Positions 56,563 to 64,000 of a DNA stretch of 64,000 nt are shown here, in pieces. The DNA lies in the NCBI GenBank assembly GCA_033961575.1, contig CM066732.1:50311001-50375000 (forward strand). Direction: 5' to 3'. The notes under the pieces were generated by a model, which was given only the letters and a program-made list of their open reading frames with translations, searched no databases and was not told where the DNA came from. The stretch comes from Aselliscus stoliczkanus. Its lineage: Eukaryota > Chordata > Mammalia > Chiroptera > Hipposideridae. Position numbers and translations under genes: made by a program. The first letter of the stretch is position 1. Every line of letters starts with the position of its first letter.

Positions 56563-56984
56563 GGCTGGTCGAGTGGCGCATTGGTTAAGAGCTGGCTTGG
56601 GATGCCAGCAGCCCCGGTTCGGATCCCACATGAGGGCCAGTGACACTGCCCTCTACAGCTAACAACAGCTCCACCTGGAGCTGGGCTGCGAGCCTCAGCG
56701 ATGGTGTAGCTGCAGCCCCTGCAGCAGTGGGCTGCCATAGGCTACAGTGAGTGGCCGGCAGCCAGCGTGAGCTGTCAATAGCCGCTGTGAGCGACCATCC
56801 AGAGGCCGGCGACCAATTTGCCTCATCCAGGAAGAGCGCAATGACGATACCAACATGGGCCAGTGAAGCAACGTCCTCTGCAACTAGACTGAAGAACAAA
56901 AGGACAGCAACTTGTCTGTTCCCCTCCCCCGATTCCCCAACGTTGTTCCCCTCCCCCAATTCCCCAATAAAATCTTGGGGGGAA
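56563..56984 (+). mobile_element. Long tRNA-headed SINE, full-length copy with a perfect 15-bp target duplication
   Basis: Begins GGCTGGTCGAGTGGCGCATTGG (A-box-like TGGTCGAGTGGC). A B-box-like GGTTCGGATCC lies at 56,616-56,626. The body carries CTCCACCTGGAGCTGGGCTG and TGACGATACCAACATGGGCC, and the tail is TTCCCCAATAAAATCTTGGG. The tail repeats a CCCCTCCCCC-TTCCCCAA unit twice. An ATAAAATCTT tail with very little poly(A) suggests loss of the A run. The intact duplication AAAGGGCATATTCAG shows a fairly recent insertion. It shares plan and wording with 9,054-9,525. It is not a tRNA gene: the acceptor and anticodon arms do not fold cleanly. Confidence 0.9.
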
Positions 56985-56999
56985 AAAGGGCATATTCAG
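56985..56999. repeat. Target site duplication, right copy
   Basis: AAAGGGCATATTCAG, identical to the left copy at 56,548-56,562. Confidence 0.95.
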
Positions 57000-57153
57000 C
57001 TTTGTTCTTAGGGCATATAATGCTAAAAATGGACACCCTTGTTCGTATATCTTTGTTCATATCTGTAAACGTATCTGAAGGATAAGTTCCTAGAAGTGGA
57101 ATTGTTGGCTTACATGCTTTATGTGTGCATCTTTAAAGAACTACATACATCAA

Positions 57154-57173
57154 TGTGTGTGTGTGTGTGTGTC
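57154..57173. repeat. (TG)n microsatellite
   Basis: Uninterrupted TG dinucleotides, about 19 bp. Confidence 0.9.
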
Positions 57174-57889
57174 TGTTTCCTCACAGTCTGTTGGTTCATT
57201 TGGTTTTAAAGTGGACAGGTTGGAATTGATAGGCCCTCACTACACACAAACTGACTCCCCTCCAGTTTAGAGACGTTTGTCCCTACCCAGGCGAATGTGC
57301 CATGCGCGCACACACTCATTCATGCCCTCGCTGCCTCTTTTGCTCGTTACATAAGACGCCTGCCTCGTGGCATCAGCCAAGGAGCTAGGAACTGCATTGA
57401 CACTGTTAAGATTAGCATTGTCCATAGGTTACAAAGATTTCCTGTTCCAGGGACACTTTTTAGGCCCCTAGCGCTTCCTACTTGTGCCCAGGTTGTTACA
57501 TGTGCCCCTCATCTCCTGTAGCCACAGCACATCAATGTGGTGGAAAAAGCACCCCCGGGGGTTCTAGCATTGCGCTGTGGGCTGGTGGACAGCAGTGGGG
57601 TCCGTATTTGCTAGAAGCGGCCCAGTGTACTGAGGAAAGACAATACCACCGCTCACAGCGGACAGGGAAGCCTTAAGGACCCCTGCTTCCCTGAAGCCTT
57701 GCCCCGTCCTGTCCTACTGTGAACATTCTGAATAAAGCCAACTCCGTCATGAAGCTTCAAGGAGGTGGCGGCAGCGAGAGGTGGCGAGGGTGAGTGAGGG
57801 CGAAACGTGAAATTTCATTTTAGTCCAGAGACAAGTCCTGCACTTATGTCTAGTCCGTGGACTTGGATTTTCTTGGGATCTGCAGATAA
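57174..57889. other. Unique sequence, nothing recognised
   Basis: An AATAAAGCC word at 57,731 is a possible polyadenylation signal by chance only; no transcript is evident. No repeat family or gene recognised. Confidence 0.45.
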
Positions 57890-57990
57890 GTAAGCAGTGG
57901 GGTGAACTTGAGGAATTCACTTCCCTTCTCTTGGCCTCAGTTTCCCCGCCTGTACAATGAGTGGGTTGGACCAGATCAGGAGTTCTCAAA
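57890..57990 (+). repeat. MIR fragment
   Basis: GAACTTGAGGAATTCACTTCC, then CTTGGCCTCAGTTTCCCCGC and TACAATGAGTGGGTTGGACC, follow the MIR core. Confidence 0.65.
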
Positions 57991-58240
57991 GTAGGTTCCG
58001 TGGTCCGCTCACCTGAGGCAGTCTCTCTGAGCAAGGAATTTTATAACCAAATAGTTTGGGGAAAATGCTGAATTTCATGGGAAATGCTGGGAGTTCCCCA
58101 TGGTAACTCCCAGTTTGAATATTCTGTGATTAACTGATTAGCTGTCACTAGTTCTTGTAGGCTAGTCCTCATTCTCCCTTAACTCCTCCAATTTTCTCAG
58201 TAACCACCTTTCACCCTATGTCCAATATTTGTCTCCTCAA
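57991..58240. other. Unassigned sequence, possibly an old hAT remnant
   Basis: GAGTTCTCAAAGTAGGTTCCGTGGTCC (57,980) has the general look of a hAT-Charlie end, but no second end is found. Confidence 0.3.
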
Positions 58241-58244
58241 CTAG

Positions 58245-58330
58245 CTCGGGGATCAAGACCCTACCTGCAGCACCGGGGTCTGCACACAGTAGGTGCTCAA
58301 TAAATGCCTGCTGTTCAGCAGAACTTACTC
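58245..58330 (+). repeat. L2 3' end fragment
   Basis: CTGCACACAGTAGGTGCTCAATAAATGCCTGCTG-type text (58,280-58,314) is the L2 end ('TGGCACATAGTAGGTGCTCAATAAAT'). Confidence 0.65.
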
Positions 58331-58384
58331 CTCAGATCTGTTTGACTGCCTAGCAGCCTTTGAGTTTGGCTTCTGTTAGATACA

Positions 58385-58530
58385 TGCAGATTGAAGGAGG
58401 GATCTGATAAAAATGAAAAAAATAGCAAGGGAGGGAAAGAAAAGGAGAGCGAGAGGAGGGGTGGGGGAAAGAAAGACAAAGAGAAGAGAGAGGGAAAAGG
58501 TGAAGAAAGGAAAAGAGAAAAAAGAGGCTG
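58385..58530 (+). repeat. Long polypurine tract
   Basis: Over 58,425-58,527 the plus strand is almost entirely A and G in irregular GGGAAAGAAAG-type units, with only a few pyrimidines. The charged Lys/Glu/Arg open frame across it is an artefact of composition. Confidence 0.9.
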
Positions 58531-58689
58531 GTTGTGCTTGGAGGGGAGACCATGGGGAGTATCGGAAAAATGTGTAAACTATATTCCTAATTCTGTTAGG
58601 CTGACAGTATGCTGGATGAACGGCACGACGCTCAGGCGCTGCTTTCTTACAATAACAGTAGTGACACCACCTGGCCAATAGTAGGTGCT

Positions 58690-58920
58690 TGTTAATATTT
58701 GCCTAGTGGATAAGCAATGGTCATCATCATAATAACTAGCACATATTGAGCTATGACACTGGGCTAAACACTTTGTGTGTATATTCTTATTTCCAACAGC
58801 CCTGCAAATTAGATAATAACCCATATCTCAGATGCGGGAACTGAGGCTCCAAGCACTAAGTTCCTGCCCGATACACAGGAACTCGAGTCAGCCCGACCTC
58901 AGCTGTGTACTGTACCTCCT
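58690..58920 (-). repeat. MIR, nearly full length
   Basis: ATAATAACTAGCACATATTGAGC, ACACTGGGCTAAACACTTTG, TATTCTTATTTCCAACAGCC, then CCCATATCTCAGATGCGGGAACTGAGG-type core and ACAGGAACTCGAGTCAGCCC, follow reverse MIR. Confidence 0.82.
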
Positions 58921-60254
58921 CTCTGAAACGCACCCTCATCTGGGAGTCACGGGGTCTGACCATACACCTTCCTCAAGCTGCAAGGAGGGCCTGTGCTTGA
59001 GGAAATAAAAATGGAAACCCATCCTTCCGTGGGGAAGATGACCGTTTTCTGTGTGCCACCCGTGTGTTCTCCCACTAAGTGCAATGTGAACACCCAGTGT
59101 AAGGGGACAGGTGGAAAGAATGGCTCTCTGCTGGCACATTTTCTACTCTCCTTACTCCTGAAAGGCGCCCCCTGGGCTGCTGTCATGAGCAGCTAGTACA
59201 GACCTTGTTCCAAGAAGCAACCCCAGGCTCTCTCCACATCCCATCTGGGGACACAGTGTCAACACTGGGCTCCTGGGAAGATCATTTCCCAGGTAAGCCC
59301 TCAGCATGTTTGGTCAGATGGCTCGTACTTTCCCATCTGCTGAAATTCCTCACTCCTTCCCCATCCCCACTGCCTGATACCCCACCTGCTACCTTGCCTC
59401 ATTTTCCTGGGGCCTTTGGTTTCTGCAGTCAGAGTCCCAGGAGGAGAAACCTGGAGGAGGCAGGGGGAGGAAGTATTTTAAGAAAAGCCTCCAAATTGCA
59501 GATTAAAAATATATGTATATGTATGTTAGCATCTAAAATCTAAATGCTCACAGACCTTGGCAGCATCGTGGAGTGGCAACTGGCCTCCCCCAGTGGAGGT
59601 CCCGTAGAATAAAAGTCCCAAGTCAGACCCTTTGAATTGTCCCGTCCTATCACACAGCTTCCTCCCCAATTCCCCCACTTCCCAGTTCTCCTGCCTTTGG
59701 GAGGTGTCAGTGTTACCCCCGCAGGGTCTTGAGCTTTCATGTGCACATCTGGACCTGGATAAGGAGGGCAGAGGCTAATTTATCTACACAACAGAAGATG
59801 GAGCCCAAGAGAGGTGGGAGCGTGCAGGGAGGGGCAGACCCAGGGCAAGCCGCACTTGGCAGAGACAGGAAATGTGCTAAGCTGAGTGGGATTTGGAGAG
59901 GTGGGGGATGAAGAGGGAGTTTCGGGTGATTTGCTGCCTGGATGGCATGCGATGTAATTCCCTTTATCATCTTTTAAAGAGACTTGCGTGATTACTTAAG
60001 TTGCTTTTTAATTTTCTTAATGTTAGACTGCCTTTTAAAGTGTTGTCATTATAGATGGTCACAGGCGACTCCTTTTATTAGAGATATGCAGTATAACATG
60101 CCCTCTGGCTTGCTTCGCAGCATTCCCTAATTCCCAGTCAGCCAGTGTCCCTGACACTGTCCCCACTCCTCCAGTACTCCGGACTTTGTGCTTCTGGATG
60201 GTGAGAATGCTTTGAGTGTCCTGGGGGGCAGGCGTGGGAAAGGGGAAGCGTTGG
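58921..60254. other. Unique sequence, nothing recognised
   Basis: No repeat family or gene recognised. Frames near 58,936-59,543 and 59,729-59,970 overlap on opposite strands and resemble no protein. Confidence 0.45.
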
Positions 60255-60555
60255 TTAGATTCTCTGCCTTTCTTTGCTTTTATTCCCTCACCACGGTGAT
60301 CTCTTTCCTTCTCCAATCGCCCCTCTCACTCTGTCTCTCTTGCCTCTTCCTAATCACTGTTATGTTGATCTTTACTATTCTTTGCCCTTCCCGTTTTGCC
60401 CTGTCCTCTTCTCTGGCTCTTCAGTTTTTCCATCATTTTCCATCTCTCCACGCCTTCCTTCACCCCTTGTCTCCCCTCCCTCATTTTCCTTTTATATTTT
60501 GCTTCCCTTCGTTCCCCTCCATTTTTGCTCTTCCTTTCCACGTTTTCACTTTAGC
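60255..60555 (+). repeat. Long polypyrimidine-rich tract
   Basis: Roughly 300 bp with a strong C+T bias (TTCCTTCTCCAATCGCCCCTC, CACTCTGTCTCTCTTGCCTCTTCC, CACCCCTTGTCTCCCCTCCCTC), with scattered purines. The serine/leucine/phenylalanine-rich frames across it are artefacts of composition. Confidence 0.85.
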
Positions 60556-61234
60556 CCAATAGCCCACATGGGCAATGCCTTTGCTCCCTGGTAGTATCAA
60601 GGCTAAAGTGCTTAAAAAACAGAAAATGAATTAGTCATTAAGTAAGCATTTGCCATAACCAAACCCAGCCCCCCATGAAGTCTAGAAGTTCAGAGACTTA
60701 ATCACCTCTGTGTATGACCCAATCACATTCCTCCCATGACACTGTTGCCAGGAAAAATGATTGATGGGTGAGGAAGTTGATATGAAGTAGAACGGAGTCT
60801 CCATTTTACAAAACAAACATTTTGGAGCTCTCAGCTCACTCAGGATATGCCACAGCCCACTTGGGTCTTGCTTGAGTAATTGGGCAGGGGCTCCTGAAAA
60901 AGCCATAATTCTGGAAGAGCCAGCAGATGGAGAGGGAGCATGTCAGACACTCAAGAGTGATTAACAAGATGAAGCCATGAAGTGTTGCAAGGCCGACCGC
61001 GTGGCTACCGGGATTTTGTTAACCACACAGGGTCGCAGGGCCCTGCGGTGGGAAGGGGGAGACTCCTGGGCGAATCCCACATCTGCTTCTCGGCCTCAAA
61101 TCTGCAATGTTACAGAAAAAAAGTGGGGCGGGTAGGTTTCAGATTATCTCTGGGACCCTTGTCAGTTCTGTGATTATATGGTGATGAGTCTGCATGGTCA
61201 GTTCCCACCTAAAATAAGAAATGGGAAAGTATGA
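60556..61234. other. Unique sequence, nothing recognised
   Basis: No repeat family or gene recognised. Confidence 0.5.
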
Positions 61235-61350
61235 TGTGGATCTTTTATTGTTTGCCCAGCATTGTCCTCAGTTTTGTCCAGTACACAAGCATCACTGCTC
61301 TTAAAAAGCTTGTCTAGTTGGGAGGCTTGAGAGATTAAGAAAAAATGAGT
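61235..61350 (-). repeat. L2 3' fragment
   Basis: TCTTTTATTGTTTGCCCAGCATTGTCCTC-type start, then ACACAAGCATCACTGCTCTT and AAAAGCTTGTCTAGTTGGGAGG, parallels reverse L2. Confidence 0.55.
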
Positions 61351-61620
61351 TTTAACTCAACATAAAAAGAAAAGCAAAGGGCAGCAGTAGTTAACTCTCA
61401 ACTGAATTGATTAGAGCAGGTAATTGCTGCCCAGTGAAGAGGAGCCAGGAGCCAGATGCGAGTCTCTGGCTGGTCGGGGAGGAGGCTGGGGGCCTTCCAG
61501 GGGGATGGCTGTCAGGAACAAAAGCAAAAACAGAAATCACACTATGACAGGAAAAACCAATTAGGAACGTAAGGAACTAAGAGACTTTGCTATTCAGAGA
61601 GAATGTTCCCGGGAGTTATA
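61351..61620. other. Short unique gap
   Basis: No recognised element up to the TA at 61,619-61,620 that precedes the mariner. Confidence 0.5.
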
Positions 61621-62162
61621 TGAGGTGTGATCAACAAATACAGTGAATGCTGCTGCCGAGTACCAGCCAATGGAAAGGCAGGGATCTTCAATAAGAGAAG
61701 TGATGCATTGAACCTTAGTAACAGTGTTTGACAAGTTTCCACTTGCTCGGTTCAGTCAGTCGGGTGTGAGCTACGGTTGAGAGATGTGTTTAAAAGCGTG
61801 CCGCAAATCATCCTCCATCATGACAATCCTCTGTGTCACACATCACTTCTGGTATATGGCAATTTCTGTCAAATAAAAACATTACAGTGTGTCCTCATCC
61901 ACCTTATTCACTGGATCTGGCACCATGTGACTTCTGGCTCTTCCCCAAAGTCAAAATGATTCAGGACATCGAGGCAGCGCAACTAAAGACACTCACAAAA
62001 GAGGACTTCCAGAACTGCTTCAGAGAGTGGCAAGAATGATGGGATAAGTGTGTTCGAAGCGAGGGGAAGTATTTTGAGGGGGATTAATAGCAATGTGTCT
62101 TTTACTGTAATAATTTTTTTTTAAATTTAAACATTCACCATATTTTTTGGTCGCACCTTTGT
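61621..62162 (+). mobile_element. Mariner transposon, internally deleted, both termini present
   Basis: Terminal inverted repeats: left GAGGTGTGATCAACAAATAC from 61,622, right (reversed) AAGGTGCGACCAAAAAATAT ending at 62,160. The inward TGAATG/ATTCACCA ends pair as well. About 540 bp remain. The catalytic C-terminal half is present: a HHDN motif with the second Asp kept (codon 61,822-61,824), and the third Asp in a LAPCDFWLF segment (codon 61,929-61,931) in another frame. The 104 nt between those codons (34 codons plus 2 nt) give the DD34D spacing with one frameshift. The first-Asp region and the whole DNA-binding half are deleted. It differs in TIR sequence from the mariner at 39,721. Confidence 0.88.
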
Positions 62163-62244
62163 GTTAGCTGTAGTGAGGGAGTAAGCCATAAGGAAGAGAA
62201 GCCACTTTCTCCAGCGACATGGAATAAAATGGGCAGGTTTTGCA

Positions 62245-62392
62245 GGTAAGTCCAAGCTCTGACTTTAGCTGTGAGGCCTTGAACAAGGTACCTAACCTCT
62301 CTAAGCATTAATTTTCTCCAGTACTTACCTTAGAGGGCCTCTGTGGGGTTTGCATAAACTGTTAAGCATTTAGAAAAGTGCCTGTGTCATAG
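62245..62392 (+). repeat. MIR, left part (split by an LTR)
   Basis: GCCTTGAACAAGGTACCTAACC, AATTTTCTCCAGTACTTACC and AAGCATTTAGAAAAGTGCCT follow MIR up to 'GTGTCATAG', then stop at the LTR start. Confidence 0.8.
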
Positions 62393-62873
62393 TGTATTCG
62401 TTTTCTTCTGCTTCTGTAACAAATCACCACAAATTTAGTGTCTTCAAACAACACAGAATTATTATCTTACTGTTCTGTGGGTTACAAGTCTGATACCGGG
62501 TTCAAATTAAAGTGTTGGCGTTCTGTCTGCTCGAAGGGGAGTGTGTTTCCTTCTCCAGCTTCCAGGAGCTGCCCACACTACTCGGCTCACAGACCCTTCC
62601 CTCCACCTTCAAAGCAGCAACATTGGTTCTCTCTGGCCATTGTTTCCTAGTCACGTCTGCCTCTGACCAAAGCTGGGAAGGAATATCTGATTTGAAAGGC
62701 CTATATGATTAAATTGGGCCCCCCTGGATAATGTAGGCTATTCTCCCCCACTCTTAGGCCCTTAACTTGATCACATCTGCAAACTCCCTTTGCTATTAAG
62801 GTGACATAGTCACAGGTTGCAGAGATTAGGAAGTTGATACCTTTGGGGTTCCGTTATTCTGCCTACCATGCAG
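62393..62873 (-). mobile_element. ERVL-MaLR-type solo LTR inserted in a MIR
   Basis: Reverse MaLR LTR: TTCTTCTGCTTCTGTAACAAATCACCACAAATTTAGTGTC-type start, AACACAGAATTATTATCTTA, CTCTGGCCATTGTTTCC, TAACTTGATCACATCTGCAA, GGTGACATAGTCACAGGTTG, GGAAGTTGATACCTTTGGGG, ending near TGCCTACCA. About 480 bp with no internal retroviral region, so a solo LTR of the MST/MLT1 class. No coding potential. Confidence 0.78.
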
Positions 62874-62920
62874 TACATGCATAATTCATGTACTATTATT
62901 ATGAAGTGGCTTTCCCGATA
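62874..62920 (+). repeat. MIR, right part
   Basis: CAGTACATGCATAATTCATG, then TACTATTATTATGAAG, continue the MIR 3' end ('CATAGTAAGCGCTCAATAAATG..TATTATTATT') broken at 62,392. Confidence 0.65.
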
Positions 62921-63074
62921 CTGAAACAGATGAAGTATTTTTCAGGGCTACAAAATAATTTGAAGAGGTAATCTTTTGGAAGGGAGGGATGAGAGTATTG
63001 TGTCTTACAGCATCTAAGAAAAGAAAGGACACGGACTTGATTACAAAACTATGTTATCTATGAATATAGTTTCT
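62921..63074. other. Short unique gap
   Basis: No recognised element. Confidence 0.5.
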
Positions 63075-63315
63075 GAGTTGAATTAAATAGTAACTAACAT
63101 TTATGGGGTCTCTACCACACATCAGGCACTATTTTAGGGGATTTTTGCTTCACATACACTATCTTATTTAATACTCACAGCAATCTGGGACATACGTAAA
63201 ATTACTAACTTAGGGACCATGACAGCACAAGCTAAAAGAAGTGACGTAACATTCCCAAGGTCCCACAAAGAGAAAATGGCATAGTGGGGATGTTTGTGGG
63301 CATTGAGGTTCAGCT
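63075..63315 (-). repeat. MIR, nearly full length
   Basis: AATAGTAACTAACATTTATG, ACACATCAGGCACTATTTTAGG, ACACTATCTTATTTAATACTCACAGCAATC-type text, then CATTCCCAAGGTCCCACAAA, follow reverse MIR. The divergence is modest for MIR. Confidence 0.82.
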
Positions 63316-63589
63316 TCAAGCTGCAGTCCAGTATAGCGGTGAGAAGAATGCCTTTATGAGTTAACAGGCCAGCCTTTGAGGGGACTTTGACCTGGAGAAC
63401 CGTATTTTTCTCTTCAAAGGCCACTGTGGGGAATGGATTATGGGCAGTCTCACAGAAATACATTTTAGTCATTGTTTGGAGACTAGAGGAGGGAGCAAAG
63501 GCCAGTCACCCTCAATCTGGGTAAAGCACTGTACACCTCACACCCCTGATGTCTGCTTCTCCCCTGTGAAATAACCATCAAAACCCACT
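63316..63589. other. Short unique gap
   Basis: No recognised element. Confidence 0.5.
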
Positions 63590-63960
63590 GTAGGCCTGTC
63601 CGCCAGAAGCATGACCACCCAAGTCAGCATTCGGTTTACATTCCAACGTTTCTCTGTGAGCAGAATTGTCTGTGACTTGCTGCTTTTGTATAAGACCATA
63701 TAAAATTTCACACTTATGATGAACGCCTTTGGACTAGGGTTTCATAAAACCATTTAGTGTATTAGAGTCTATTAACCAGCCCAAAATCATGACCCTCGTT
63801 TAGCAGTTATAGACTGTGGCAGCATTTAATCCATACTGGTTGATTTGTATAACATTTATGATCTGAACCAGATCCCTTGATGCCTAAATGCATAGCTATT
63901 GGCTTGAAATATGAGCAGCTGGAGAGCGCAACTGGCAGAGCTCCATGCGATGTTGGTAGC
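63590..63960. promoter_or_regulatory. Candidate conserved non-coding block
   Basis: Repeat-free, with no coding frame and short motif-like words: TTTAGTGTATTAGAGTCTATTAACC near 63,754, TTATGATGAACGCC near 63,714 and GGCAGCATTTAATCC near 63,819. Runs off into the window end. Function is inference. Confidence 0.25.
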
Positions 63961-64000
63961 AGGGAGCGTGTGCTAACACATTTTCTAAAGAACAGATCAG

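Larger units (their letters stand above)
56465..57150 (-). mobile_element. L1 fragment interrupted by a SINE
   Basis: Left part 56,465-56,562 (CACTTCTAAATAGATCTCAAG, CTCCTTCTTTTTAAGGTGAT) and right part 57,000-57,140 (AATGGACACCCTTGTTCGTA, GGATAAGTTCCTAGAAGTGG, AATTGTTGGCTTACATG) read as one reverse L1-type 3' UTR ('..GGATAAATTCCTAGAAGTGGAATTGCTGGG..'). The SINE at 56,563-56,984 sits between them. Confidence 0.65.

Noticed and set aside
56563..56640. Possible tRNA gene
   Set aside because: The A- and B-box-like words belong to the SINE head. The cloverleaf does not close and the sequence continues into the SINE body with a target duplication.
57731..57737. Polyadenylation signal AATAAAG
   Set aside because: The word is common by chance; no upstream exon, and no AATAAA with a GT-rich element in proper place.
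1..64000. A bacterial, phage or integrated virus system
   Set aside because: No bacterial gene density, ribosome binding sites or operons. The repeat content is typically mammalian, and no viral gene is recognised apart from decayed LTRs.

Overview
This window reads as nuclear DNA of a placental mammal with no protein-coding gene that I can support. It is built from ancient mammalian repeats (MIR, L2, MER20, MER5A), L1 fragments of several ages, LTRs, mariner-type DNA transposons and microsatellites, lying in unique, mostly AT-rich DNA. No open frame resembles a known protein except inside transposons. I see no convincing exon chain, CpG-island promoter, rRNA, functional tRNA gene or CRISPR array. 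The best description is a gene desert or a very large intron.

The clearest lineage marker is a tRNA-headed SINE of about 420-470 bp. It begins GGCYGGYC and ends in a TTCCCCAATAAAATCTT tail. There are two long copies (9,054-9,525 minus; 56,563-56,984 plus) and one head-only copy (54,085-54,175 minus). From memory its plan resembles tRNA-derived SINEs of rhinolophoid (horseshoe and leaf-nosed) bats, so I guess a laurasiatherian, possibly a Yinpterochiropteran bat. The mammal call is firm; the bat call is tentative.

Layout. 1-1.0 kb: an old LTR with an internal duplication, then an L1 3' end. 2-7.2 kb: MIR and L2 pieces around an AT-rich, homeodomain-motif-rich candidate conserved block (5.0-5.6 kb). 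9.0-9.5 kb: long SINE. 11.4-13.0 kb: L2 and MIR. 13.1-15.5 kb: the largest single element, a 5'-truncated minus-strand L1. 16.8-26.5 kb: L2, MIR, L1 tails and a MER20, with a candidate regulatory block at 18.4-18.7 kb. 28.7-34.5 kb: a hAT-like element, an LTR, a second MER20, a long decayed DNA transposon and a 440-bp TGGA satellite. 35.6-40.5 kb: L2, MIR, MER5A, a palindromic mariner MITE, the densest TAATTA-rich block (37.8-38.5 kb) and a mariner nested in MER5A. 40.8-51.8 kb: sparse old repeats plus a perfect 14-bp hairpin. 54-57.2 kb: SINEs and an L1 split by a SINE. 58.4-60.6 kb: long polypurine and polypyrimidine tracts. 61.6-62.9 kb: a second mariner with both ends, and a MaLR LTR that splits a MIR. 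63.6-64.0 kb: a last candidate conserved block.

No genes work together here. The biological interest lies in the candidate cis-regulatory blocks, the layered insertion history, and at least three mariner lineages. I found no convincing new multi-gene system. Repeat family names come from remembered consensus sequences, not from a database search.
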